From Paraliobacillus salinarum (GTDB lineage Bacteria; Bacillota; Bacilli; Bacillales; Amphibacillaceae), in NCBI RefSeq assembly GCF_014083865.1, contig NZ_JACEFA010000004.1, forward strand, positions 62,001-126,000: 64,000 nucleotides of DNA, read 5' to 3'. The translations under genes and the position numbers were made by a program. Shown here in pieces: positions 26,706-35,824 of this stretch. The notes under the pieces were generated by a model, which did not search any database, was not told the DNA's origin, and saw only the letters and a list, made by a program, of their open reading frames with translations. The first letter of the stretch is position 1. Every line of letters begins with the position of its first letter.

Positions 26706-27959
26706 TTATACCTCTTTTCCTAATGCCAACCCTTTTTCCGTATTTACTACCTTCTCTAATACTAATGTAAGACCAACAAATAATACAATTGCACTGAAAA
26801 TACCATTTAACGGTGGAATACCTGGTAGCCATTGTGCTGCCGCGAACCCACCTACCCAAGCAATGATTGCTGGCCAACGAATTGCTTGAAATGTCATTTC
26901 TTCTAATGTTGGATATTGCCCTTTTCTTAGTATGAAAAAGTCTGCTAAAACAATTGCGCCGATTGGTGGTAGCGCACCGCCTAGTAATGTTAACCAACCA
27001 ACAAAGTTATTAAATAACCACACCGAAAAGATCGTTCCAACTATTCCATTGAAAATCACCATCTTGCTTTTCTTTATTTTTGTTATATTTGAAAATCCTA
27101 AGCCAGATGCATACAAAGCATTATCGTTTGTTGTCCAAATATTTAAGCCTAAAACAATAACTGCCGGAACAATTAATCCTTGGACAAACATCACTTCCGA
27201 AATATCGCCTAATCCAGTAGAAATAGATCCTACAGCACCAAATAAGAACATAAGCGTGTTTCCAATAAAGAAAGCAAGAACCGTTGTAATGACAGCCGTT
27301 CTTTTTGTTTTTGCAAAGCGAGCAAAATCTGGTGTTAATGTTCCACCACTTGCAAATGACCCAACACAAATCGTTAATGCAGCCGCCAGACCAATCGATG
27401 CTTCTGGTTGATAAGCGAATAACTCTGCCATACCGCCTAAATCACTAACCGCAATTCCAACCGATACACTTCCGAGAATTGCAATTGCTGGTACTGCAAT
27501 AAAACTTAAGATAGCTAATGCTTTCATACCAAAGAATGCAGAGCCAGTCATCACAATCCCTGAAACAATAATTAATGTCAACATATCTATTCCTGTAACC
27601 TTATGAACTGGTACAGCAAACATCGCCAATCCGACACCAAACCACCCTACTTGTGTTGCACCTAATAGAAACGACGCTAGATAAGAGCCTTTTTCCCCAA
27701 ATGCATATCTAGCAAGTAAATGCGTGGACAAGCCCGTTTTCGCTGCCATATAGGCAAGCCCACCTGTATATAAACCAAGAATTAAATTACCAAGTAAAAC
27801 AATCCAAATAAATTGTTTCATGCTTAATCCAAGCCCTAATTCTCCTCCAGATAACATACTCGCTGAGAAAAAGGTGAAGCCTAACATGACAACTAGCATT
27901 TTAAAAAAACCATTTCGATATGATTGAGGTACTGCCTTTAGTGAAAATTCTTTATCCAT
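26706..27959 (-). CDS. codB: Cytosine permease (NCS1 family)
   Basis: A CodB-like transporter of 417 residues with about twelve membrane helices; recognisable stretches are LLGATQVGWFGVGLAMFAVP and SGGTLTPDFARFAKTK, the latter being a substrate-site region of NCS1 carriers. AAGGAGGAAG precedes the ATG. First gene of the codBA operon, with a 90-nt distance from the attenuator. Confidence 0.93.
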   Translation of the reverse strand: MDKEFSLKAVPQSYRNGFFKMLVVMLGFTFFSASMLSGGELGLGLSMKQFIWIVLLGNLILGLYTGGLAYMAAKTGLSTHLLARYAFGEKGSYLASFLLGATQVGWFGVGLAMFAVPVHKVTGIDMLTLIIVSGIVMTGSAFFGMKALAILSFIAVPAIAILGSVSVGIAVSDLGGMAELFAYQPEASIGLAAALTICVGSFASGGTLTPDFARFAKTKRTAVITTVLAFFIGNTLMFLFGAVGSISTGLGDISEVMFVQGLIVPAVIVLGLNIWTTNDNALYASGLGFSNITKIKKSKMVIFNGIVGTIFSVWLFNNFVGWLTLLGGALPPIGAIVLADFFILRKGQYPTLEEMTFQAIRWPAIIAWVGGFAAAQWLPGIPPLNGIFSAIVLFVGLTLVLEKVVNTEKGLALGKEV

Positions 27960-28046
27960 TCTATCTTCCTCCTTGACTGGTTACTGGTACCAGAGCCGAG
28001 CAGGTTTTTTGATGATAGAATCGATTACGCGTTGTATATTCTTCTC

Positions 28047-28164
28047 AATAAAAAAAGCTTCCTGCCCGACCGACAAGAAGCTTTTGAAAATAGACACACA
28101 CATGTATAACGATACACCTGTCGTCTATTCTCAAATCCGTTATCCTTGTCAGCCTCACGGGACT
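28047..28164 (-). promoter_or_regulatory. PyrR-dependent attenuator in the codBA leader
   Basis: On the minus strand AGTCCCGTGAGGCT (28151-28164) matches the PyrR binding consensus ARUCCNGNGAGGYU at every position. Downstream, TTTGAGAATAGAC (28123-28135) can pair with GTCTATTTTCAAA (28083-28095) to form an antiterminator, reinforced by GACAAG/CTTGTC. The competing terminator is AAAAGCTTC/GAAGCTTTT with a T-run (about 28047-28085). Known mechanism: PyrR with UMP favours the terminator. Thus cytosine uptake and deamination should shut off when pyrimidines are plentiful. Confidence 0.88.
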
Positions 28165-28195
28165 GAATTAAAGGTACCAATATTTAATTGAACGT

Positions 28196-28224
28196 ATTAT
28201 CTCAAGATTACTTCGGTTTGTCAA
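28196..28224 (-). promoter_or_regulatory. codBA promoter
   Basis: Minus strand TTGACA (28219-28224), 17-bp spacer, GATAAT (28196-28201). Transcription would begin about 30 nt before the PyrR site. Confidence 0.75.
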
Positions 28225-28266
28225 TGTTAAAAAATCTCAGCTTATTGATCTCGTCTATATCTGTGA

Positions 28267-29382
28267 CTATATTAGAAAAGAGAATACTAAAATTATTACA
28301 AGCGGAAGAAAAATAACAAAGTACCCAATTGGATTAGCAAAATTTAATGTCCAGCCAATACCGAATCGTTTTTCTACAAACACAGATGGGTCGTTACGGT
28401 TAAAGTAAAATAACCCGCCTTTCCAATACTGATCATCATCTACACTCTCAGTTTTATTATGAGATGAATGGTCAAGTACCAGAGTTCCTTCAAAGTCAGA
28501 GTCCACTCTCCCTACTTTAACAGCTAAGATAAGGGCACCCGCCAATATAATCAACATAAAACCAATTGGTAGAAGGACAAGCAGCCCATTACTAAACAAG
28601 TCTTCGTATAAAAGATTTAGTTGTAAAAATGCAAACAATAAGGTCATTAACACATTCGTTACAAACAAAAACCAACTGGTGTATTTGCGTAATCGCAATT
28701 GACGTAATTTTGATGATTGAATATTACTGGCATTTATTTTAATACCTGATCGTTTCGTAAACAGGTTAATACTGAAAAACATCACTTGCAACATGATTAA
28801 CATAATTGGTAGGTTCAACACTGACAACCAATCTTTATTCGTAAATGCATCTGGCATCCCGTCTGGACCCCAATGTATCGGAATTTGATTTGGTAATTGA
28901 TCAAATAAATTACCCGACAAAATAATCAACATGACTGCGATCACCGCGGGAATTAAATGAACATACGAAGGTAGCATTTCATCTTTTGAACGAGCGGTTA
29001 AGTCCGCAACCCGTATTTGCTTTACCTCACCAAACCAATTCTTTTCTTGTTTTAAGTGAGTCATTTTATAATGAAAATAGAAATAAAAGGACAAACCCGC
29101 TATTAAAATAATAAACGGAGCAATACTTCCTATAAGCACCAGTTGAGTTTCACTAACTCTACCCGTTTGACCCCAAGTGAAAAAGCCAACAATTGCTGCT
29201 ATTGCAACTAGCGCTGTTAGAATCGCATAAACCTTTTTGTACTGCATCACCTTAGGGTGCTGTGCTTGCTCATATGGGATGGTTACCCCAAAAACAACCG
29301 TGCGCTTCACAAAGAATGGTATTCCAATCTGAAATAAACTAATAAACAGGATGGTAATAAACAAAATAGTAAATTCCATCAT
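28267..29382 (-). CDS. DUF1648 multi-spanning membrane protein
   Basis: 371 residues with about eight membrane segments. NQIPIHWGPDGMPDAFTNKD is the signature of DUF1648 (SdpI-like region). It directly abuts the GntR gene (no spacing), which is a common pairing in Bacillaceae; SdpI-type proteins act as immunity or signalling membrane proteins, but a role here is unknown. Confidence 0.8.
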   Translation of the reverse strand: MMEFTILFITILFISLFQIGIPFFVKRTVVFGVTIPYEQAQHPKVMQYKKVYAILTALVAIAAIVGFFTWGQTGRVSETQLVLIGSIAPFIILIAGLSFYFYFHYKMTHLKQEKNWFGEVKQIRVADLTARSKDEMLPSYVHLIPAVIAVMLIILSGNLFDQLPNQIPIHWGPDGMPDAFTNKDWLSVLNLPIMLIMLQVMFFSINLFTKRSGIKINASNIQSSKLRQLRLRKYTSWFLFVTNVLMTLLFAFLQLNLLYEDLFSNGLLVLLPIGFMLIILAGALILAVKVGRVDSDFEGTLVLDHSSHNKTESVDDDQYWKGGLFYFNRNDPSVFVEKRFGIGWTLNFANPIGYFVIFLPLVIILVFSFLI

Positions 29383-29760
29383 TTAATCCTCCCTTACAGT
29401 AGAAATTATGTTTGTAATTAACGTGTGTATTTTTGTTTCATCCATACCACTTAATAATGCTTCAACCACCATTGGTTTAAACTCACTAGACAGATGTTCA
29501 AGGCGTTGGGTGGTTATTTTTTGATCTTGCGCTTTGATGACAGCACCTTTTTTAGCTACAATTTCAATGATCCCTTTTGCTTCGAGATCATGATAGCTTT
29601 TATTTACCGTGTGCATATTTACACCAAGATCCCCCGCTAGCGCTCGAACGGACGGTAAAGTATCCCCTGTCGACAACTCTCCACGAACAAGGCTCTCCAT
29701 AATCTGTGTACTCAATTGCCTATACAAAGGAATATCCAATTCACTATTTAAACAGATCAC
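29383..29760 (-). CDS. GntR-family regulator, YtrA subfamily
   Basis: A GTG at 29760 following GGAGGCAGGTA gives a 125-residue protein, the normal YtrA length: winged HTH (STGDTLPSVRALAGDLGVNMHTVNKSYHDLEAKG) and a short C-terminal dimerisation tail. A longer reading to 29826 adds only the repeat-encoded MKDRDKNK units and is unlikely. It is translated together with the DUF1648 gene and probably represses this operon. Confidence 0.85.
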   Translation of the reverse strand: MICLNSELDIPLYRQLSTQIMESLVRGELSTGDTLPSVRALAGDLGVNMHTVNKSYHDLEAKGIIEIVAKKGAVIKAQDQKITTQRLEHLSSEFKPMVVEALLSGMDETKIHTLITNIISTVRED

Positions 29761-29777
29761 AACTACCTGCCTCCGAT

Positions 29778-29835
29778 CTTTATTTTTATCTCTATCTTTC
29801 ACTTTATTTTTATCTCTATCTTTCACTTTATTTTT
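29778..29835. repeat. 24-bp tandem repeat, 2.4 copies, in the GntR leader
   Basis: CTTTATTTTTATCTCTATCTTTCA-type units at 29778-29801 and 29802-29825 are identical, and a 10-nt third start follows. They lie immediately upstream of the GntR start, where a repressor site would be expected. Confidence 0.75.
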
Positions 29836-29971
29836 GTTCTATATTAAGTATAACAGATCTGTTCTATATAGTCTATAACACATTTAGTTGTTCGCTGTTT
29901 TTTTCTAAAACGAATGTCCTGCCAATGATATGTAATGTTAAATAGAGCTATCAATCTATATTGCTATCATT

Positions 29972-30194
29972 CTAAGTGACCGAGATGACGAATTTATGGT
30001 GATAACGGGTTCTTAGAACTGCTTTAAGTTACCGTTCGAGGCGATTCATACTGATAACAGGCACTTAAAACGCCCCTATGTTACCATTTGAAGCAATTCA
30101 TACTGATAACGGGCGCTTAAAACGCTCCTAAGTTACCGTTTGAAGCAATTCATACTGATAACGGTCACTTAAAACGCTCCTAAGTTACCGTTCC
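29972..30194. repeat. 52-bp tandem repeat array (four clear units plus a degenerate one)
   Basis: Units start with GATAAC at 30001, 30053, 30105 and 30157, exactly 52 bp apart, and share CTTAAAACGC, GTTACCGTT and GCAATTCATACT. A degraded unit precedes at 29972-30000. Within a unit AACGG/CCGTT and CTTA/TAAG can pair. No gene is seen in 29836-30231 apart from this array. Confidence 0.85.
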
Positions 30195-30231
30195 GTCCAG
30201 TAAATGAATAAAACGGTAAGTTACAACACAC

Positions 30232-30271
30232 AAAAAAGGAGGTTAGCAAGTGCTTCACCTGCTAACCTCCT
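30232..30271 (-). terminator. Terminator of the nickel/peptide-type ABC operon
   Basis: AGGAGGTTAGCA/TGCTAACCTCCT stem with a short loop; six T follow on the minus strand. Confidence 0.88.
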
Positions 30272-30315
30272 ATTTGATACAATAGAAATAACATGCTGTA
30301 TGTCTTTCACTACTT

Positions 30316-31782
30316 TTATCTAAATTTAATGTCATTAAAATCAATGATGCGATGACTAACTCGTGATAATAAATGATAATCATGGCTAATAACTAATGCA
30401 CCAATTTTTCGTTGCTTAATCACCTTTAAAAGCATATTCCAAATTTCTGCTTGAGTAATCGCATCATGCATCGTTGTGATTTCATCAAGAATCAAATACT
30501 CGGTTGCATCACTAAAAGCACGAGCAATAGAAAAACGTTGTAACTCGCCACCTGATAGCTCACTAGGCCAGCGCGTTAACCATTCTTCACGAATACCCAG
30601 ATTGGAAAGCATCTCTTCGTTTAATACGCCGCTTTCCCGAAGTACCTTTTTCATAGTCCATTTCGGGTTAATTGCCTGTTCAGGGTGCTGCCATACCATT
30701 TGAATTGGATTTGCTTGAGTCTTTTGTTTGGCCGTTTTGTCGATCGTTACCATTCCGCTATTCGGTTTTGTATAACCGGCAATAATTTTTCCTAACGTTG
30801 TTTTTCCAGCACCACTGTCACCCATCAACCCCACAATTTCGCCTGGGTGAATATCGAACGAGATGTTATCAAAAAGTGGTGTTCCGTTATCTAATTTATA
30901 GCTTAGATTTTGAATCGAAAGCTTTTCGCCGGGATCTACAGCGGATTCTGCATCACGACTTTGCGCTCCGACTTTTGCAGAAGGATTAGCAGAAAAATGA
31001 TTTTGAGGAAGTGCATGCCACAAGGATTTAGTATAATCTTTTTCTAACCCTTCCCCTTCGCCAGTAAATGCTTTAGCATCAACTGCTTCAATGGTTTCTC
31101 CTTGATTCATAATTACAAAGCGATCTGCCACCTTTAACGCTGTATCAATATCATGCGTAATAAACATAACGCCTTTTCCATCATCCGCCATCCCTCTGAT
31201 AGAGCTTATTACATCAGCAAGGGAACGTGCATCTAGTCCGGGTATGGGCTCATCTGCAATAATTAAATCGGGATTACCAATTAGTGTAATCGCAGTCAAC
31301 ACCCTTCTTGCCATTCCGCCAGATAATTCAAATGGATAGTGCTTGTCTACATCATCACGCAAATTAATTTTTCGGAAAATTTCTTGTTGTGCTGTCTTTC
31401 TATTATTCACTTTAGAAACAGATTGCACTTGTTTTCCTATTTTCATTAACGGATCTAATGCATTAACGGACTGCGGAATCAAAGAAATCTCTTTACCTCG
31501 AAGCTGCAATTGCTTCTCGCTCGTAAGACGTTCCCCTTTGTAATAAACGTCTCCCGTAGCAATCGCATTTTCAGGAAGGATGCCTAATACTGCATCAGCA
31601 AGCAAGCTTTTTCCCGATCCACTCGCCCCAATTACAGCAACCACTTCTCCTTGTTTTATTGTCATATTTAATTTTTTAATGACCTGCATTTTCTGTTCAC
31701 GCAGTCCTTTTTTATACACACGAAAGGAAAGTGCAAAATCTTTTACTTCTAAAAGAGGAGCTCTGTTTGTTTCATTTTTCAT
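30316..31782 (-). CDS. ABC transporter ATPase with two fused nucleotide-binding domains (Opp/Dpp/Nik type)
   Basis: 488 residues from ATG 31782, containing two complete ATPase domains: first GASGSGKS, LSGGMARR and IIADEP; second GDSGAGKTT, LSGGELQR and LILDEIT. The fusion replaces the usual DppD and DppF pair. A Ser/Ala-rich linker joins them near residue 255. A start further upstream overlaps the permease gene; TTG at 31791 is also possible. It should energise the two permeases encoded upstream for uptake of peptides, nickel chelates or similar. Confidence 0.88.
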   Translation of the reverse strand: MKNETNRAPLLEVKDFALSFRVYKKGLREQKMQVIKKLNMTIKQGEVVAVIGASGSGKSLLADAVLGILPENAIATGDVYYKGERLTSEKQLQLRGKEISLIPQSVNALDPLMKIGKQVQSVSKVNNRKTAQQEIFRKINLRDDVDKHYPFELSGGMARRVLTAITLIGNPDLIIADEPIPGLDARSLADVISSIRGMADDGKGVMFITHDIDTALKVADRFVIMNQGETIEAVDAKAFTGEGEGLEKDYTKSLWHALPQNHFSANPSAKVGAQSRDAESAVDPGEKLSIQNLSYKLDNGTPLFDNISFDIHPGEIVGLMGDSGAGKTTLGKIIAGYTKPNSGMVTIDKTAKQKTQANPIQMVWQHPEQAINPKWTMKKVLRESGVLNEEMLSNLGIREEWLTRWPSELSGGELQRFSIARAFSDATEYLILDEITTMHDAITQAEIWNMLLKVIKQRKIGALVISHDYHLLSRVSHRIIDFNDIKFR

Positions 31783-31796
31783 TACACTCAATGACC

Positions 31797-32639
31797 TTAC
31801 ATTCCTTTCTGTCCATGAAACGGATCGACCCATTTACATAAACTTTGTCCTAATAAATCAAATAAACCAACCATGATTAATAACGATAGACCTGGGAATA
31901 CAGCAAGCCACCATTTTCCAGTAGACAAATAGCGCATGGATTCCGATAAAATAACACCTATCGCTGGTTGCTCAGAAGGCAATCCAAATCCTAAAAAGGT
32001 AATAGATGCTTCGTGTAAAATAGCATGCGGAAATAACAACGTAAATCCTATAAATAACTGTGGTAGAAGATGTGGAACAATATGATGCTTCCCTACCCAC
32101 CAACGTGATTTACCTAGTTGCTGAGATACGCCTACATATTTAGCTGTTTTTATTTGAAGCATTTCTGATCGTAATAAGCGGGTTAAGCTAGGCCAATGTG
32201 TCAAAGATAGACCAATGATTACACCTTTAAAACCTCCACCAAATGTGAAAGAAATTAAGAGTAACAAAACAAGGTGTGGCACACTGAGGAATAAGTCAAC
32301 CAACCACGTAACCATTCGATCGGTTGTTTTATTCCATGAAGCAAAAAGTGTAAGTAATAATGCGATTACTGAACTCGCTAAAGCAGCAACAATACCAACA
32401 CCAAAGCTTAGCGTTAACCCTTTAAGTGTTCGTGCTAACATATCTCTTCCAAGCCAGTCCGTCCCAAACAAGTGAGCTAGCGACGGTTCACCATTCATTT
32501 CTCCAGGATTAATTTTCAATTGCCCTTCACTAATAAATAGTCCAGAAAAAATCATTAACATTAACATTACAATGGAAAAGACTATGATATAGAAGGTGCG
32601 TTGCCTTAAACTTAAATTAAACCGTTGACGCCACATCAC
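31797..32639 (-). CDS. ABC transporter permease, DppC/NikC type
   Basis: The 280-residue permease has a cytoplasmic N-terminus, six membrane segments and the DppC-type loop HEASITFLGFGLPSEQPAIG. Its start overlaps the previous permease stop by 4 nt, indicating coupling. Confidence 0.88.
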   Translation of the reverse strand: MMWRQRFNLSLRQRTFYIIVFSIVMLMLMIFSGLFISEGQLKINPGEMNGEPSLAHLFGTDWLGRDMLARTLKGLTLSFGVGIVAALASSVIALLLTLFASWNKTTDRMVTWLVDLFLSVPHLVLLLLISFTFGGGFKGVIIGLSLTHWPSLTRLLRSEMLQIKTAKYVGVSQQLGKSRWWVGKHHIVPHLLPQLFIGFTLLFPHAILHEASITFLGFGLPSEQPAIGVILSESMRYLSTGKWWLAVFPGLSLLIMVGLFDLLGQSLCKWVDPFHGQKGM

Positions 32640-33625
32640 AATTCACCCTTTCGAATCCGCGGATCAACCACTTTATATAAAAGATCTGCTATAAAGTTTC
32701 CAGCGAACACAAAAAGTGTACTACATAAAACGATACCTAGCAGTAAAGGAACATCTCCACCAAGTCCAGCTTCTACAACTGCTTGCCCTAATCCTGGATA
32801 AGAGAAAACCTGTTCAGCAAGAACCGCTCCACCGAATAACTCTCCAAAAGAAGAAAAGTGAAGGGAAATAGCTGGTAAGGAGATGTTACGTAAACCATGT
32901 CGCCAAACTAATTTCGAACCAGATTCACCTTTTGCTCTTGCAAAACGAACATAATCACTATTCAACACATCAATTAATTTTTGTCTCGTATGCAGTGCAA
33001 CGTTGGCTACACCTACTACACTTAACGTTAATGCAGGTAAGATGAAGTGCCTCAATCGTTCTATAAATGTGACGTCATCAGCTAGAATGCCAGCTGGTGT
33101 ACTCAGCCCAACTGGAAACCATCCAAGTTGTACGGCAAATAGCATTAATAACAATAAGCCCAACCAAAAGGCAGGAGTAGATGCAAGCGTGAAACAATAG
33201 CCTTTAATGATTCTATCAAGCCATGTTCCTTCCTTCATCCCTGCTACAATCCCTAAAATAAAGCCGAAGAGGCCTGAAAGCATCCAGGCCACACTCATTA
33301 GCGCTAATGAAGCAACAAATCGTTCGGCAATTACTTCAGCCACGGGAGCACGATAGATCAGTGACGTTCCCATGTCTCCTTGTAACAAATGGGTACCCCA
33401 GTTAAAAAATTGTTGCAAAACAGGCTCGTTTAATCCCCAGTATTCCGCAATATTTTCTCTTTGTTCAGGGCTTACACTAGTCATGTCTGCACCTATATAA
33501 GACCGCACCGGGTCAATCGGTGAATTACTCACCAATATAAATGACAATGTACTTACAGCCAGTAGCAGTAATATTATTTTAAAAACATTTTTAAACAAAT
33601 AAACACCCATTTGTTTGATACGCAA
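32636..33625 (-). CDS. ABC transporter permease, DppB/NikB type
   Basis: 329 residues, N-terminal membrane anchor and the typical SPIDPVRSYIGADMTSVSPEQ segment, then the permease core with LNSDYVRFARAKGES and AEQVFSYPGLG. It follows the truncated binding-protein gene by 4 nt, so the operon order is binding protein, B, C, fused ATPase. Confidence 0.88.
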   Translation of the reverse strand: MRIKQMGVYLFKNVFKIILLLLAVSTLSFILVSNSPIDPVRSYIGADMTSVSPEQRENIAEYWGLNEPVLQQFFNWGTHLLQGDMGTSLIYRAPVAEVIAERFVASLALMSVAWMLSGLFGFILGIVAGMKEGTWLDRIIKGYCFTLASTPAFWLGLLLLMLFAVQLGWFPVGLSTPAGILADDVTFIERLRHFILPALTLSVVGVANVALHTRQKLIDVLNSDYVRFARAKGESGSKLVWRHGLRNISLPAISLHFSSFGELFGGAVLAEQVFSYPGLGQAVVEAGLGGDVPLLLGIVLCSTLFVFAGNFIADLLYKVVDPRIRKGEL

Positions 33626-33629
33626 TATT

Positions 33630-34313
33630 TTAGCCTTCTTTCCAATGCCACTGTTCGATCGAGTCTGTTAGCGGCCAACCATGTCCATGTGGTTGTATTT
33701 TTTGGTCGCCAATTTCTAAATCCTCATCAACAAAATACAAGTGACCAAGGTTAACAAGCCATACCCACGGAACGTCTCCTTTACCAGAGAATCCTGTTTC
33801 GCCATCCCACTGTGCTTTTTTCCAATAGCTATAAGCCTCTTCTTGAGATGTAGCATTTAATGCTTGCTCCATATAATCATCGACTACTGGATTAGAATAA
33901 TAATTTGCATTGTAATAACCAATACCTTTCGTATTACTGCTATACAGATTATATAACTCTAACGGTGTGTAACTTCCCCAGCCCATCATAATAGGTTGAG
34001 AATACATCACTTTCTCTATTTCATTCCAGCTCAAACCTTTTGTTTCTACATCAATGCCAAGTGGCTTGATCATTTCAGCAAAAGAAATAGATAATGATTG
34101 ACGAATTTGATCTCCAGCAGGGTAAACAAGTTGAAATGCTGCTTGTAATCCATCTTTCTCTCTAACACCATTATCGTTCATTACCCAACCAGCTTCATCT
34201 AACATATCCTTTGCTTCTTCCATTCTATCATCTTCTACAACAACATCCTCATTCCACCAAGGAAGTTTGTCTGCAACAGAATAAGCTGGTGTACCAAATC
34301 CTTGCACAACCCC
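33630..34313 (-). pseudogene. ABC substrate-binding protein (SBP_bac_5), N-terminal half missing
   Basis: About 225 residues homologous in layout to the C-terminal part of Opp/Nik binding proteins (GTPAYSVADKLPWWN, GSYTPLELYNLYSSN, HGHGWPLTDSIEQWHWK). Family members are over 500 residues with a lipoprotein signal; here the start, signal and first lobe are absent. The gene breaks at about 34310-34320, exactly where a plus-strand EamA fragment begins. The remaining operon may therefore lack its ligand receptor. Confidence 0.8.
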
Positions 34314-34314
34314 A

Positions 34315-34515
34315 TTGAACTCTACAGTTGTAGCAGGTCTATTATTACTTAGCCCTATTTCTACAGTTGCGATTATCGCCGTACTTCTATTCGGTGAAAT
34401 TCCATCTACAATGCAAATCCTTGGTGTTGTTATTGTTCTTGGCGCCGTTGCTTACCAAAACAATCTCCATCGAGTCCTCATTGATAAGATGAAGGGATCA
34501 AAAGGTACAGCCTAA
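34315..34515 (+). pseudogene. EamA-family transporter, C-terminal fragment
   Basis: About 66 residues (NSTVVAGLLLLSPISTVAII...EIPSTMQILGVVIVLGA) match the last two helices of a DMT transporter; such proteins are near 300 residues. There is no ribosome site, and the upstream sequence belongs to the oppositely oriented binding-protein fragment. Remnant of a recombination or deletion event. Confidence 0.7.
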
Positions 34516-34605
34516 TATAAACAAAACTTCTTTGTTCAGGAGAGAGTTTTCCTCCTCGCAAAAACAAGCCATTCTCGCGCTTTTTAGCTAGCGAGCGAGA
34601 AAAAA

Positions 34606-34643
34606 CACTCTCAAGTGATTAAAATCGCTTGGGAGTGCGTTTT
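34606..34643 (+). terminator. Terminator after the EamA fragment
   Basis: CACTCTCAAGTGAT and ATCGCTTGGGAGTG form a 14-bp stem with G-U pairs, loop TAAA, then CGTTTTATT. Its survival suggests it belonged to the complete EamA gene. Confidence 0.65.
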
Positions 34644-34730
34644 ATTCCGGTTGTAGAGCAGGGTATGCAGATGGAACAGTGATGCAGTTAGAAAACACTT
34701 ATCCATCTCTTGCTTAATAAATAATAATAA

Positions 34731-34764
34731 CCCCATATGGACAGTAATACCTGACCATATGGGG
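34731..34764 (-). terminator. Terminator after the RpiR regulator gene
   Basis: A perfect 10-bp stem CCCCATATGG/CCATATGGGG with a 14-nt loop, AT-rich on both sides. Confidence 0.65.
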
Positions 34765-34770
34765 TTATTA

Positions 34771-35661
34771 TTATCTAGAAAGAGGCGATCCCTTCCCTTC
34801 TTCCATTACTTCATTAGAACTTTTACGGTGATCTGAATGCTCAGAAACACGAATTTTATTGGCTAAATTCTTTTCATAATCAACAGAAAAAACACTTGCA
34901 TAAAGGACGTCTAATAAGTAAGTGATTGAATTACTCGAAGTAAAGCTGCCTATTTTTGAATATAACTTTTCCCGTGTAGTTATTCTAAACACATAATCTG
35001 CATGTCTGCTTAATGTATTTTCCCCTATACTTGTTAGTGCAATGATCGGAGTATTTTGTTTCCTTAACACTGGTAACACGCCGGTTACGTCATTTGTCTC
35101 TCCCGTATAGGAAATGACGATTGCGCATGTATCAGCATCACAATTCATCGCCTCATCATATGCATCTCCAACACATAAATTTATCTGCTTACCAATCTTA
35201 ATCATCTTTGACTTAAAATCATAGCAAAGAAGTAAATTATTATACTGCGAAAAAATCTTAATCTGTGACGATCGGTTAAGGAGTGCTGATACTTGCTGTA
35301 ATTCATTATGGTCGATTAAGGACAATGTATCACTAATCGTTATTTGATTTAATGTCGCCATTTTACTAGCAACAGTCATCACATTATCATTTGCATCAAA
35401 CGGATAATTAGCATCAATATCTTGAAAGTGACTATTCAAATAATCAATTTCTTCTAGGAAAATATTTTTCATTTCAATCCAGCCGCTATACCCTAACTTT
35501 TTAGCAATACGAATCAAAGTAGATGGATGCGTGTACGTACTTTCTGCTATTTGCTTGGCTGTTTGATCCTCAATATTTTCCCGCTGCTCAAACATATATT
35601 TTATAATTTCTGCCTCTGCTTGAGAGAATAGATCTTGCTTCATTTTCTCGGTTAATAACAT
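34771..35661 (-). CDS. MurR/RpiR-family transcriptional regulator
   Basis: 296 residues: N-terminal RpiR HTH (QTAKQIAESTYTHPSTLIRIAKKLGYSG) and a SIS domain for sugar phosphates (CAIVISYTGETNDV). ATG 35661 follows GGGGTG; the ORF extends three codons upstream. It is divergent from a GH4 phospho-glucosidase gene, with a palindromic site between them, and likely controls it in response to a phosphorylated disaccharide. Confidence 0.88.
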   Translation of the reverse strand: MLLTEKMKQDLFSQAEAEIIKYMFEQRENIEDQTAKQIAESTYTHPSTLIRIAKKLGYSGWIEMKNIFLEEIDYLNSHFQDIDANYPFDANDNVMTVASKMATLNQITISDTLSLIDHNELQQVSALLNRSSQIKIFSQYNNLLLCYDFKSKMIKIGKQINLCVGDAYDEAMNCDADTCAIVISYTGETNDVTGVLPVLRKQNTPIIALTSIGENTLSRHADYVFRITTREKLYSKIGSFTSSNSITYLLDVLYASVFSVDYEKNLANKIRVSEHSDHRKSSNEVMEEGKGSPLSR

Positions 35662-35692
35662 CACGATCACCCCATTATTCTTACTATATCAT

Positions 35693-35714
35693 ATTTATCG
35701 TAAATGATATTTAC
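35693..35714. promoter_or_regulatory. Palindromic operator between rpiR-type gene and GH4
   Basis: ATTTATCGTAAAT (35693-35705) overlaps GTAAATGATATTTAC (35700-35714), a 6-bp inverted repeat around GAT. A further GTAAAT half site lies near 35731. Located 30-50 nt upstream of the regulator start. Confidence 0.55.
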
Positions 35715-35824
35715 AAAATGAGTGATTTTTTGTAAATGTATTGTGAACGGTGTTGGAGATATTCTATATAACCTTGTTTCCGCTTACAGATTTCATATAA
35801 TAAAAGAAAAAGGAGGAATCATAC

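Noticed and set aside
26932-27411. 159-codon plus-strand frame
   Set aside because: Shadow of codB, whose sequence and family match are unambiguous.
29972-30194. CRISPR array
   Set aside because: Whole 52-bp units are repeated without unique spacers, units diverge, and no cas gene is present.
35776-35789. cre site before the first GH4 gene
   Set aside because: Only the right half (CGCTTACA) fits; the left half is too poor.
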